The notes under the pieces: generated by a model | What the model saw: only the letters and a program-made list of their open reading frames with translations | Database searches by the model: none | Told to the model about the DNA's origin: nothing | Source: Leptospira_A sp046736045 | Lineage (GTDB): Bacteria; Spirochaetota; Leptospiria; Leptospirales; Leptospiraceae | Assembly: GCF_046736045.1 (NCBI RefSeq) | Contig: NZ_CP177133.1 | Span: 124,001-188,000, forward strand | DNA length: 64,000 nucleotides | Direction of reading: 5' to 3' | Shown here: positions 52,546 to 61,308 of the stretch, one piece after another | Numbering within the stretch: the stretch's first letter is position 1 | Layout: each line of letters starts with the position of its first letter | Made by a program: the position numbers and the translations under genes

Positions 52546-53331
52546 ATGGAATACGAAGCACTCAATCCGAATCTATATGCACAAGTTCTAGATGATCTGG
52601 AACTGATTACATCCCACAAACCGTTTCATATTCTTTTTTACGGATCCAGAGAAAGAGGAGATTACAACCAATCCTCCGATCTCAATTTTTATTTATTAGC
52701 ACATTCAACAGATCAAATGAAAGCGAGTTTTGTAGACAGCGTCAGCAAAACTTTGAATCGTTTGGAAGTTGTAGCGCCTGTGAATATGATTGCCGGGGAC
52801 GCAGATTCCTTACGTCACAGATTCAAAATACACGAACCAGGATCGATCCAGTTACTGGAAAACGCTTCCGTATTCTATGGAGAAGGAATCTGGGATTCCC
52901 TCCAATCGGAATGGAAAAAATACAAAGACAAATCCATTCCTAAAAAAGAATTAAGTAGTTATCTTGAAAAAAGGATTCGTTTCTTCAAACAGCAAGTATC
53001 GCGCAATGTGAAAGAAGAAGTATCTCAACTGGAAAGGATTTGTACACTCACATTGCATGTGTGGGCGATCAAAAACATCGAAGATTTATCCATCTCCGAA
53101 CTTTTGATGATGGATATCCCCAATCAGATTTCCCCCCTATTCACGAACCTATACAAATTCGAGTTAGATGATACGATCATGGAACTGCTGAATTTGCAAC
53201 AAAGACTGCAAACTCTAAAAAGAGAACTTCGTTGGAAAAAAGAAATCAGCAGAGAAGAGATTTACGAATTAAAATACAAACTCATTTCTCTTAGAAAAGA
53301 CGAAGAGTTTTTGCTCAATCTCTGGGCGTAA
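52546..53331 (+). CDS. Nucleotidyltransferase-fold protein
   Basis: A 261-residue protein with a polymerase-beta-type nucleotidyltransferase signature GSRERGDYNQSSDLNF near residues 30-46, where the GS and the SD residues are those that bind nucleotide and metal. The Asp pair is incomplete: the second position reads N (SDLNFY). The C-terminal half is helical (about 120-260). The ATG at 52546 is chosen; a TTG start at 52531 would overlap the 68-codon gene. Members of this fold include minimal antitoxin or aminoglycoside enzymes; an active transferase is not certain. Confidence 0.65.
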   Translation: MEYEALNPNLYAQVLDDLELITSHKPFHILFYGSRERGDYNQSSDLNFYLLAHSTDQMKASFVDSVSKTLNRLEVVAPVNMIAGDADSLRHRFKIHEPGSIQLLENASVFYGEGIWDSLQSEWKKYKDKSIPKKELSSYLEKRIRFFKQQVSRNVKEEVSQLERICTLTLHVWAIKNIEDLSISELLMMDIPNQISPLFTNLYKFELDDTIMELLNLQQRLQTLKRELRWKKEISREEIYELKYKLISLRKDEEFLLNLWA

Positions 53332-53401
53332 AAAATTCGCTTACCCGTCCATCCATTAACACACGATAAACGACCTTCTCCCCACTGATTGTTTCAGATA
53401 T

Positions 53402-54466
53402 TTACCGATCGAATTGCCATTTGAATTCGGAGTAACCGGCTCTTTCCAATTCCTCTTTCGGAATGAATTTTAAAGAAGCGGAATTGATACAATAGCGAAG
53501 CCCCGTGGGCTTCGGCCCGTCATCAAATACATGTCCTAGATGAGAATCACCGTATTTGCTTCTGACTTCGGAACGAACCATTCCATGAGAGGAATCCGTT
53601 TTCATCACTACATATTCTTCAACCAAAGGGCGACTGAAACTAGGCCAACCGGTACCCGATTCGAATTTATCAGTAGAACTAAACAACGGTTCACCGGTAA
53701 CACGATCCACATAGATTCCTTCTTTATGATTATCCCAATAATCATTTTGGAAAGGTGGTTCCGTTCCGTCTTCTTGAGTGACTTCGAACTGTAAGTCGGA
53801 AAGTTTTTTCCGAATTTCATCCCGGGAAGGTTTTAAAAAACGAACTGTTTTTTCCTTACCCCAAACGGAATCTATAAATTGATCCCTGCCCGAACCGGAA
53901 CGATAACCCTTGTATTGTACAGGATCTTTTTTATAAAAATCCTGATGATACCCTTCGGCAGGATAAAATTGTTCAAATCCCAGAACTTCGGTTACGATTT
54001 TTTTCTTAAACAGTTTACGCTTTGTTAGCTCAAGTATTGATTTTTCCGCTAACTTTTTCTGTTCTGCATTATGATAAAAAATACCTGTTTTGTATTGGGT
54101 TCCCCGATCTACAAACTGGCCATCTGCATCAGTAGGATCAATGTTTCTCCAAAAAACAGCCAGTAGTGTTTCATAAGAAATTTGTTTCGGGTCATAGGTA
54201 ATTTGAACTGCTTCCCTATGGCCCGTATATCCGCTGGAAACTTCTTCATAACTAGGATCTTTTTCCTTCCCGCCGGTGTAACCCGATACCACACTCACAA
54301 CTCCCGGCAAAATCTCAAAAGGGGGTTCCATACACCAAAAACACCCTCCCGCAAAGGTTGCTTTTTCCGTCTTAGGTCCGGCAATGATCCCGCAGGAAGT
54401 AAAATACCCGATTAGAAGAATGAGAAACACCCTGATTCCGGAAGGAAATAAATCTAATTTATGCAT
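53402..54466 (-). CDS. msrAB: Exported MsrA-MsrB fusion methionine sulfoxide reductase
   Basis: A 354-residue bifunctional repair enzyme that reduces both methionine sulfoxide isomers. An N-terminal hydrophobic segment (FLILLIGYFTSC) suggests export, possibly as a lipoprotein with Cys25. MsrA follows with catalytic Cys in GGCFWCMEPPFE (about residues 40-52) and GYTGGKEKDPSY. MsrB (about 215-350) has FQNDYWDNHKEGIYVD, SGTGWPSF and the catalytic Cys in RYCINSASL; the zinc-binding CxxC pairs of some MsrB proteins are absent. Periplasmic location is inferred. The YidB gene lies upstream on the same strand after 16 bases. Confidence 0.9.
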   Translation of the reverse strand: MHKLDLFPSGIRVFLILLIGYFTSCGIIAGPKTEKATFAGGCFWCMEPPFEILPGVVSVVSGYTGGKEKDPSYEEVSSGYTGHREAVQITYDPKQISYETLLAVFWRNIDPTDADGQFVDRGTQYKTGIFYHNAEQKKLAEKSILELTKRKLFKKKIVTEVLGFEQFYPAEGYHQDFYKKDPVQYKGYRSGSGRDQFIDSVWGKEKTVRFLKPSRDEIRKKLSDLQFEVTQEDGTEPPFQNDYWDNHKEGIYVDRVTGEPLFSSTDKFESGTGWPSFSRPLVEEYVVMKTDSSHGMVRSEVRSKYGDSHLGHVFDDGPKPTGLRYCINSASLKFIPKEELERAGYSEFKWQFDR

Positions 54467-54482
54467 ACAAGACTTAGACGAC

Positions 54483-54884
54483 TTATTTCAAAAATAGAGA
54501 AGCAAGAGAAGACAATTGGCTTGTTACATCGTCTTTCGGTTCTTTTCCATCGGGAGAAAGTTTATCAATCACGATTGGCAAAAGATTGCTGATAAGCCCT
54601 GCAGTCGCTTCCGACCCCAAACCCGTCTTCCCGGCAAGGTCAGCCACAGTGTCTTTTCCAAGAACCTGAATCAAATCTTCAGCACCGATTTGAGTGTTTT
54701 CTCCCGATCCTACCCAAGATCCGGCAACATCAGCAAATCCCTTATCCTTGAATTTTTGGACAAGTCCCGAAACTCCTCCGTTGTCTTCGATGATTTTCTT
54801 AATCCCCTCAATGACTTGGGGGTTGTTTTGGACTAAATCGACCGCTTGGGCGGCTACTGCTTTTAAACTATCAAATAGGCTCAT
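54483..54884 (-). CDS. YidB family (DUF937) protein
   Basis: A 133-residue protein with the repeated pattern of YidB/DUF937: LVQNNPQVIEGIKKIIEDNGG, LVQKFKDKGF, SWVGSGENTQIGAEDLIQVLG and DTVADLAGKTGL. It has no signal peptide. Function is unknown. It lies upstream of msrAB with a short gap and diverges from the DEAD-box helicase gene with 62 bases between. Confidence 0.85.
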   Translation of the reverse strand: MSLFDSLKAVAAQAVDLVQNNPQVIEGIKKIIEDNGGVSGLVQKFKDKGFADVAGSWVGSGENTQIGAEDLIQVLGKDTVADLAGKTGLGSEATAGLISNLLPIVIDKLSPDGKEPKDDVTSQLSSLASLFLK

Positions 54885-54946
54885 TCGCCTTTTTTCCCAT
54901 TTTTACCTTTCTTTTTAAAGGCGTTTTTTTATCGTATCCTATTTTC

Positions 54947-56485
54947 ATGACAACGAATCAAACCGAGCCCGGTAACGACTTCCAATCCTTTGGATTTCGC
55001 CCAGAGCTCCTTTCGGGGATTGAAGAAGCTGGTTTCCAGACGCCAAGCCCCATACAACGGCAGGCCATGCCTCTCGTTCTCGAAGGAAAAGACCTGATAG
55101 CACAGGCACAAACAGGAACCGGTAAAACCGCAGCTTATGGACTTCCATGCTTAAATCGCATAGATGTGAAAAGCGGTATGCAAGTTCTCGTTTTAACACC
55201 AACAAGAGAACTTGCCCTCCAAGTATCAGACGAACTTTACCGCCTAGGTAAGAACGTCGGGATCAAAACCACTACTATCTATGGTGGTGCATCTTATTCC
55301 AAACAAATCTCCCAAGTCACCAAAGGTGCACAAGTTGCCGTGGCAACTCCTGGTAGATTATTGGATCTACTCAAGGGCAAAGAGTTAAAAAATTTCAAAC
55401 CTAATATGGTCATCCTCGATGAAGCGGATGAAATGTTGGATATGGGATTTTTAGAAGACATCGAATCCATTTTCGGATTCCTTCCTACTGAAAGACAAAC
55501 TCTCCTGTTTTCGGCAACGATGCCGGATGCTATCAAAAAATTAGCAGGCAGATACCTCAACCAACCCGCGCATGTAAAAATTGCAGCGACCGAAAAATCT
55601 TCGAAAAACATCGAACAAGTGTATTACATAATCGATGAACAAGAAAGAGACAATGCCGTAGTACGTATTTTAGATTACGAAAACACGTATAAGGCGATCA
55701 TTTTTACCAAAACAAAAAAAGAAGCTGACGATCTGAAAGCCAATCTCGGATTCAAAGGTTATCCTGTGGAAGCTCTTCATGGCGATTTAAGTCAAAAACA
55801 ACGGGAGTTGGTTTTGAAAAGTCTTCATGATGGCAGAATCAGAATCCTTGTGGCTACGGATGTTGCCGCACGCGGACTGGACGTAAAAGATCTATCCCTA
55901 GTGATCAACTTCCACCTTCCTTTCGATAGCGAAAGTTATACGCATAGGATCGGAAGAACAGGACGTGCCGGAAAAACAGGAAAAGCAATCACTCTTGTAA
56001 CTACAAGAGAATCGAGAGCTCTTCATAGATTGAAAGGAACTTCCGGAACCCAACTTACCATTGCCGCACTCCCTACAAAAAAGGAAGTTCAAGCAAAAAG
56101 AAGTGAAGATTTTATCACAAAACTTTTGGAAACGGAAATCAACGAAGACGCGGAAGCACTCTTTGCGAAACTTTCCGAATCCCAGGATGCAAAGGAAGTT
56201 TCTCTCAAAATACTTTCCCAAATCCTTGATAAAGTAAAAATCTCAGGGCCAGAGAAAATCGGAAAACTTCCCTCCGAATGGAATGAAAATGCTCCTTCCG
56301 GTGGTGGTGGTGCAAAACGAAGAGGAGGAACTGGTGGAGGAAGCCGAGGTGGCAGATCCAATAGTTCCGGAGGCTCATCCTACGGAGGAAGAAGCAGCGG
56401 TGGTGGCGGATCATCCAGATCAACCCCTGCTTCCAAGTCCGGTGGGGATCGTGGAGGGAAACCTCAGCGTTTTCGAAATAAGTAG
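54947..56485 (+). CDS. DEAD-box RNA helicase
   Basis: A 512-residue ATP-dependent RNA helicase. Motifs in order: Q motif (TPSPIQRQAMP), I (AQTGTGKT), Ia (PTRELALQ), II (DEAD), III (SAT), V and VI (HRIGRTGRAGKTG). The helicase core ends near residue 360; a spacer leads to a Gly/Arg/Ser-rich tail (about 440-512) with RRGG and SRGGR units that should bind RNA. It resembles DeaD/CsdA and RhlE-like enzymes used in ribosome assembly and cold growth. The final 22 bases overlap the convergent CFA-type gene. Confidence 0.93.
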   Translation: MTTNQTEPGNDFQSFGFRPELLSGIEEAGFQTPSPIQRQAMPLVLEGKDLIAQAQTGTGKTAAYGLPCLNRIDVKSGMQVLVLTPTRELALQVSDELYRLGKNVGIKTTTIYGGASYSKQISQVTKGAQVAVATPGRLLDLLKGKELKNFKPNMVILDEADEMLDMGFLEDIESIFGFLPTERQTLLFSATMPDAIKKLAGRYLNQPAHVKIAATEKSSKNIEQVYYIIDEQERDNAVVRILDYENTYKAIIFTKTKKEADDLKANLGFKGYPVEALHGDLSQKQRELVLKSLHDGRIRILVATDVAARGLDVKDLSLVINFHLPFDSESYTHRIGRTGRAGKTGKAITLVTTRESRALHRLKGTSGTQLTIAALPTKKEVQAKRSEDFITKLLETEINEDAEALFAKLSESQDAKEVSLKILSQILDKVKISGPEKIGKLPSEWNENAPSGGGGAKRRGGTGGGSRGGRSNSSGGSSYGGRSSGGGGSSRSTPASKSGGDRGGKPQRFRNK

Positions 56486-57534
56486 TGGCTAACCAGCCAC
56501 TCTTCTCCATTTCGATAAGCCCATAGTTCGGCACAGGCGAGAAAGAATACTTTCCAATAGACAAACCATTTGGTTTTGTTCTTCTCGCCGTATGTTTTTT
56601 CCAGTATCCCCATTACCTTTTCTTTGTTCTTCAATAGATTCTCATACCAAGCTTCACTTGTTTTAGCATAATTGTTTCCGTTCACTACCCAGTGGTTCTC
56701 GATCAAAAAATCTTTTTGAAAGTATAAAAACAAATCATCCGAAGGCATTTGCCCACCGGTGAAAAAATATTTTGCCATCCAATCCGTCTCATCAATCACT
56801 TCAAACGGATATGCAAAAGTTTTGTGGGTGAAAATGTGGACAAAAAACTTTCCATCCTTAACGAGAAACTTGGACAGTTTCCCGAATAACAGTTCATAGT
56901 TTTTCATATGTTCCAACATTTCTACGGAAATGATCCGATCGAACCTTTCCTTTGTGGTAAATACATTCATGTCCTGAGTGAGGATGGTTATATTTTTTAA
57001 GCCCCTTTCCTTCGCACGTGCCTCGATAAATTCTTTTTGAGTGCGGGAATTGGATACGCCTGTAACTTTGCATTTGGGAAATTTTTCCGCTACATAAAGG
57101 GAAACAGAACCCCAACCGCAACCAAGATCCAATACCTTCATTCCATCTTTCAATTCGGCTCTTTCCATAGTCAAAGAAAGCATCTCTTCTTCGGATTCGG
57201 CGAAACTCGTTTCTTCCTTAGGCCAATACCCGGACGAATACTTCATACGCGGTCCCATTACATAGGTAAAAAAATCACTGGGAACTTCATAATGTTGTTC
57301 GTTCGCATCTTTCGTATGAACCGCGATAGGTGAATTTTTCAATTCTTTCACATAACTTAGTTTATGTGCCAGTTGTTTCACTGAATCTTCTTTGGTTTCC
57401 TGTTTCAGGCGCAGATCCAGGAGCTGGCGGATGCGAATCCGGATCAGCCAATCGGGAAATAAATCTTTTTCGAGAAGAGTATTGATATTCAAAAAATTTT
57501 CCTTTGTGTTTGAATTTTGATCCGTAAATTGCAT
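56464..57534 (-). CDS. Cyclopropane-fatty-acyl-phospholipid synthase family methyltransferase
   Basis: A 356-residue class I methyltransferase of the CFA synthase family. SAM binding is seen in VLDLGCGWGSVSLY, and family segments include YSSGYWPKEETSFAESEEEML and LEHMKNYELLFGKLSKFL. The usual N-terminal domain of E. coli Cfa is reduced. It may add a methylene or methyl to lipid acyl chains. The stop is convergent with the helicase gene, and the upstream gene on the strand is the DUF1295 protein, a common neighbour of CFA-type genes. An acyl or fatty-acid target is inferred. Confidence 0.83.
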   Translation of the reverse strand: MQFTDQNSNTKENFLNINTLLEKDLFPDWLIRIRIRQLLDLRLKQETKEDSVKQLAHKLSYVKELKNSPIAVHTKDANEQHYEVPSDFFTYVMGPRMKYSSGYWPKEETSFAESEEEMLSLTMERAELKDGMKVLDLGCGWGSVSLYVAEKFPKCKVTGVSNSRTQKEFIEARAKERGLKNITILTQDMNVFTTKERFDRIISVEMLEHMKNYELLFGKLSKFLVKDGKFFVHIFTHKTFAYPFEVIDETDWMAKYFFTGGQMPSDDLFLYFQKDFLIENHWVVNGNNYAKTSEAWYENLLKNKEKVMGILEKTYGEKNKTKWFVYWKVFFLACAELWAYRNGEEWLVSHYLFRKR

Positions 57535-57583
57535 TTGTATTCCTTAACTTTTTATAAAAGGCATATTCGTTTCACTAAAAGCT

Positions 57584-58402
57584 TTATTGAAATTTCCTTG
57601 GGAACCAAGGGAAAAAGGCATTTGTAGTTTTTTGATAGTTCTGAAAAATATTTCCTTTGGACAACAAAGAATATTTTTCGGCAAACGGCACACCGGATAC
57701 AAACCGAAGTAGAATGAACATAACGAAAGGAGAAAATAAAGAGATCCACGCCCAACTGATCCCGCTTGCCAAAGGAATGATTCCTATTCCAAGCCATATC
57801 ACCCATTCGAAAAAATAATTGGGATGACGGCTGTATTTCCAAAGTCCTGCGTCACATAACTTTCCTTTGTTGGACTGTACGCTCAGGAATGAATGCAATT
57901 GTTTGTCAGCCAAACTTTCTCCAAATACTCCGATAAAAAATAAAACCCAACCCAAAATAGGAAAAATAAGTACGGATGGAACGGAAAATAAGTCCAGTTG
58001 CCAATCGGATGCGACCACAAAAGGGCCGGAGAGTAATAATGCCAAAAATCCTTGGAGTAAAAACACATTGGTAAAAAATTTTCTATGTACCTGATTTCCG
58101 TAGTCTTTTCGAAAATCAGCATATCTTTTATCTTCAGGATGATCCGTTCGGATACGGGTCCAATAAAGAAATCCCGACAGTCGGATCGCCCAAATCCAAA
58201 CAGGCACAAGGATCACAAACTTTGCATAGAAAGTTCCGTTTCCCAAAATGGCAAAAACAGAACCAATTCCTGCGATCACAAGTCCCCAACCTACATCAAT
58301 GACTGCATAATTATTTCGGGACTTGCCCCAAAACCACATCAACGACATAAATAAAAAAGTAAATAAAACTGCTGTTATATAAGGACTCGTCAAGGAATTC
58401 AA
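57584..58402 (-). CDS. DUF1295 (steroid 5-alpha reductase-like) membrane protein
   Basis: A 272-residue protein with six or more membrane helices. The C-terminal half has the isoprenylcysteine methyltransferase/steroid-reductase-type motif LWKYSRHPNYFFEWVIW and a later SRxP-like segment. The start is TTG at 58402, supported by AGAGG seven bases upstream. It sits before a CFA-type methyltransferase gene, a pairing often seen in bacteria and thought to serve lipid modification. Specific reaction unknown. Confidence 0.8.
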   Translation of the reverse strand: MNSLTSPYITAVLFTFLFMSLMWFWGKSRNNYAVIDVGWGLVIAGIGSVFAILGNGTFYAKFVILVPVWIWAIRLSGFLYWTRIRTDHPEDKRYADFRKDYGNQVHRKFFTNVFLLQGFLALLLSGPFVVASDWQLDLFSVPSVLIFPILGWVLFFIGVFGESLADKQLHSFLSVQSNKGKLCDAGLWKYSRHPNYFFEWVIWLGIGIIPLASGISWAWISLFSPFVMFILLRFVSGVPFAEKYSLLSKGNIFQNYQKTTNAFFPWFPRKFQ

Positions 58403-58436
58403 TCTAAACCTCTTGTGGACTTAGACGAATCCGAAT

Positions 58437-59237
58437 TTAGTGAAAGTCGTGATAAAGTTTTTTATATAAGATTTTTTCGAGTAACCAAGGAGCAAGATTT
58501 CTCATCCATTTCATAAAAAATCCGGAAAAATCAAAAGTAACCAGTCTCGCGTCCTTATCCTGCGCTACTTTCATAAGAAGATAAGCAACTTCTCTAGGTG
58601 TTTTTAATTTTGCCTTTGCTTGCCCTTCATCCAAAATATTGCCTTTCACATCCAAGCCGGATTTGCGCAGATTGGTTTCCGTATAAGGAACACATACCAG
58701 AGAAGAACGAACTCCTTCTTCCCGCAGTTCAATCCGCATGGATTCCATTGCAGCATGCAATGCCGATTTGGAAGAAGAGTAAGCTGCTCGTCCGGGAACT
58801 CCATACAAAGCGGAAACAGTGGATGTAGTTACAACTGCTCCTTTTGATTGTTTCAATCCGCCCAACAAACCTTGAATGAGTTGGATGGGCCCGAAAAAAT
58901 TCGTAGCGAATGTTTTGCGATACACTTCCATAGACAATTCATCAAACCGACCGTGGGCAGTGATTCCCGCATTATTAAAAAGAACATCTATACTGTCTGT
59001 TTTCGAGAGCAGGATCGTGAGTGCATCCAAGATGGATGACGGGTCTTGCAGATCCACACCAATCCGAGTGATCACACAAGCGGAATGTTTGGAAACAGGA
59101 TCGGCAATATCATTGGCTCTTCTTGCCAAAGCAAAAACTTTGCAAGGATACTGACTTAAATTTTCAAGAAGAGCAAGACCTATCCCGCTCGATGCACCGG
59201 TGATCACTACCACCCTATCGTTCCAAAAATCTTTCAT
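58437..59237 (-). CDS. Short-chain dehydrogenase/reductase
   Basis: A 266-residue SDR of the type often linked with lipid metabolism. Motifs: VITGASSGIGLAL, VLFNNAGITAHG, catalytic Ser in TTSTVSALYG, and YSSSKSALHAAM with Tyr and Lys. The C-terminus has an amphipathic or membrane-binding helix (FFMKWMRNLAPWLLEKIL). The ATG at 59237 follows GAGG; a GTG one codon upstream is possible. It precedes the DUF1295 and CFA-type genes on the strand and may act with them. Confidence 0.87.
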   Translation of the reverse strand: MKDFWNDRVVVITGASSGIGLALLENLSQYPCKVFALARRANDIADPVSKHSACVITRIGVDLQDPSSILDALTILLSKTDSIDVLFNNAGITAHGRFDELSMEVYRKTFATNFFGPIQLIQGLLGGLKQSKGAVVTTSTVSALYGVPGRAAYSSSKSALHAAMESMRIELREEGVRSSLVCVPYTETNLRKSGLDVKGNILDEGQAKAKLKTPREVAYLLMKVAQDKDARLVTFDFSGFFMKWMRNLAPWLLEKILYKKLYHDFH

Positions 59238-59324
59238 CACTTCCTCTGATTATCATAAAACTATCTGGACAAAGACTATCAGTGAAATCAGAATTTGACC
59301 AGTGAATTTTTATAAGGAATCATA

Positions 59325-60356
59325 ATGGCAATTCGAAATAGAGTTTGGGAAATCGCAGATACATTCGGTTTGGAAAATCTGAAACAAAAAGACAGAGTTG
59401 TTCCGGAAAATATCGGCCCGAACGAAGTCCTCGTTCGACTAACAGCAACTTCACTCAATTACCGGGATTATCTTATGGTCATAGGTCAGTACAATCCGAG
59501 ACAAAAACTGCCTTTAGTTCCCTGCTCCGACGGAGCAGGAGTTGTAGAGTCCGTCGGATCCAATGTCAAAAAATGGAAAGCGGGAGATAGAGTGATTCCT
59601 ATTTTCGCGCAAACCTGGATGGACGGAACTCCTGATATGGATAGTTTGCGCAGCACACTCGGCGGACCGAATGACGGCTGTTTAATGGAATATAGGGTAT
59701 TTGATGCGTCCGGCCTTGTAAAAACTCCGGATCATCTGACGGATGGAGAAGCGGCAACACTGGGATGTGCGGGACTCACAGCTTATAATGCAGTGGTTAC
59801 CTTCGGAGGAATCGAACCTGGTAGCACTGTCCTTACCTTGGGAACGGGAGGAGTTTCTTTATTCGCATTACAATTTGCAAAGATGTCGGGCGCAAAAGTA
59901 ATAGTAACCTCTTCCAGTGAAGAAAAACTGGAACGTGCGAAAAAGTTAGGTGCCGACGAAGGGATCAATTATTCCACCCGCACCAATTGGGAAAGAGATG
60001 TTCGCAAACATACGGATATGAAAGGGGCCGACCTGATCATTGAGGTGGGAGGTGCCGGTACATTACCAAAATCAATGATGGCGGTTCGGCCTTATGGAAC
60101 GATTGCACTGATAGGAGTGTTAGCCGGTGGTGAATCGAATTTATCCTTATATCCCATACTCATGCAAGGAGTAAAAGTCCAAGGTGTGATCGTAGGAAGC
60201 AAAGCGGACTTTGAAAGAATGAATGCGGCAATCTCTCAGAACAAAATGAAACCGGTTGTTGACAAATCATTCGGATGGGATGAAGTACCGGATGCCTTTA
60301 CTTATTTGCGAAGCGGAAAACATTTTGGAAAAGTAGTGATTGAATGGCAAAGTTAG
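59325..60356 (+). CDS. NAD(P)-dependent medium-chain alcohol dehydrogenase/quinone reductase
   Basis: A 343-residue MDR family oxidoreductase. The N-terminal GroES-like domain contains LNYRDYLMVIGQYN, where the zinc-ligand Cys and His of classical alcohol dehydrogenases are absent, so it belongs to the zinc-free quinone oxidoreductase-type branch. The Rossmann motif is GTGGVSLFALQFAK, followed by the NADP-discriminating loop TSSSEEKLERAKKLGA. It diverges from the SDR gene (87 bases between the starts). The substrate is unknown; an enone or acyl substrate would fit the neighbours. Confidence 0.87.
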   Translation: MAIRNRVWEIADTFGLENLKQKDRVVPENIGPNEVLVRLTATSLNYRDYLMVIGQYNPRQKLPLVPCSDGAGVVESVGSNVKKWKAGDRVIPIFAQTWMDGTPDMDSLRSTLGGPNDGCLMEYRVFDASGLVKTPDHLTDGEAATLGCAGLTAYNAVVTFGGIEPGSTVLTLGTGGVSLFALQFAKMSGAKVIVTSSSEEKLERAKKLGADEGINYSTRTNWERDVRKHTDMKGADLIIEVGGAGTLPKSMMAVRPYGTIALIGVLAGGESNLSLYPILMQGVKVQGVIVGSKADFERMNAAISQNKMKPVVDKSFGWDEVPDAFTYLRSGKHFGKVVIEWQS

Positions 60357-60414
60357 TATTGAGCTTTGCCGCAGTTTAATTCTGTATGCATTCCCCGTTT
60401 GTTATTTCCGAATT

Positions 60415-60819
60415 TCAAACGGTGGAAACCAGATTCCAGAAAATGACCGAATGAATCAAAATTCCTAAAAAGAAAATCAAATTCAACGCGCGCACCAATC
60501 TATTGTTTTGTGGTAAAAAGATGAATTGATATATAAAGCGTAAAACCCAAAACAAAAGAAGAAATCCCACAACAAGCAATCCGAAATTCGATCGCAAAAC
60601 TTCATTGGGAATCCAGTACATAAGGCTTGCAAAAAAGAAAAACACAAGAATCAGGCAAAGATTCAAAATCTGTATGACGGCCCGGTCGGCAGTATTTGCT
60701 TTTTGCAAAGACTTCTTCCATGAGAATAGTTTCCAAAAGAAAATATGAAAAACGGCAAAACCGATATGATAGAGAGCAGAAACGGATTTTAAGAAGAGGT
60801 CTTGAGCGGCAATGTCCAT
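60415..60819 (-). CDS. Small four-helix membrane protein
   Basis: A 134-residue inner-membrane protein with four hydrophobic helices (about 15-35, 50-70, 75-100 and 110-130). No family recognised. It is downstream of a terminator-bearing lipoprotein gene on the same strand and convergent with the MDR gene. Confidence 0.65.
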   Translation of the reverse strand: MDIAAQDLFLKSVSALYHIGFAVFHIFFWKLFSWKKSLQKANTADRAVIQILNLCLILVFFFFASLMYWIPNEVLRSNFGLLVVGFLLLFWVLRFIYQFIFLPQNNRLVRALNLIFFLGILIHSVIFWNLVSTV

Positions 60820-60853
60820 ACCTGAAAAGTTACGGACAAAAAAGAAAAAGTAA

Positions 60854-60886
60854 AAACAAAAAACCCCGAGACTAAGCCCGGGGTTT
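60854..60886 (-). terminator. Rho-independent terminator of the small lipoprotein gene
   Basis: On the minus strand, AAACCCCG (60879-60886) pairs with CGGGGTTT (60861-60868) over a ten-base loop and is followed by a T-rich run (TTTTTTGTTTTT). It lies just beyond the stop of the 91-codon lipoprotein. Confidence 0.88.
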
Positions 60887-60894
60887 CCAAAATA

Positions 60895-61170
60895 CTACTT
60901 TGCAGAAGTGATTTCTAGAGCTTCACCGGTTGCATTTCCTGCGAACTCGATTTTAGCTTTGTCTTTTTTGAATTTTTTGTCCAATTTGTCAGGGTTAGAT
61001 ACTGCGTATTTTTTACCTTCTGACTCGATTACGACTCCGCCTTCTTTAAGAACGGATACAGTTCCTTTGCCGGTAACTGCTACAGGCGCTTCTTTTTTAG
61101 GACCTGAGCTACATGCTACAAATGCCGCAAGAGCGGCAATGGAAAGAATAAGTGAAATTGATTTCTTCAT
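60895..61170 (-). CDS. Small lipoprotein with beta-type domain
   Basis: A 91-residue lipoprotein, signal peptide MKKSISLILSIAALAAFVAC with lipidated Cys20 (lipobox AFVAC). The mature part has many short beta segments (GTVSVLKEGGVVIES, KKYAVSNPDKL, AKIEFAGNATGEALEIT), like a small OB-type or beta-sandwich domain. No named family recognised. It has its own terminator downstream and a double hairpin upstream, so it is a single-gene unit. Confidence 0.75.
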   Translation of the reverse strand: MKKSISLILSIAALAAFVACSSGPKKEAPVAVTGKGTVSVLKEGGVVIESEGKKYAVSNPDKLDKKFKKDKAKIEFAGNATGEALEITSAK

Positions 61171-61218
61171 TGAGAAAATCTCCTAGATTTCGCTACGATC
61201 ACAATTTATTGATAATCC

Positions 61219-61273
61219 CTCCTCTCTTTTTTTATACGAGAGGAGATTCTGAAATTTATTTTTTAAATTTCAG
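61219..61273. terminator. Two adjacent hairpins downstream of the 195-codon gene
   Basis: CTCCTCTC/GAGAGGAG (61219-61226 with 61238-61245) and CTGAAATTT/AAATTTCAG (61249-61257 with 61265-61273). On the minus strand the AT-rich one comes first after the gene at 61309, then the GC-richer one followed by no T run. They likely mark the 3' end of that gene's message; strict rho-independent termination is uncertain. Confidence 0.5.
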
Positions 61274-61308
61274 TGGAATACTTTGTTAAAAAACACAGGT
61301 TCTTTCAC

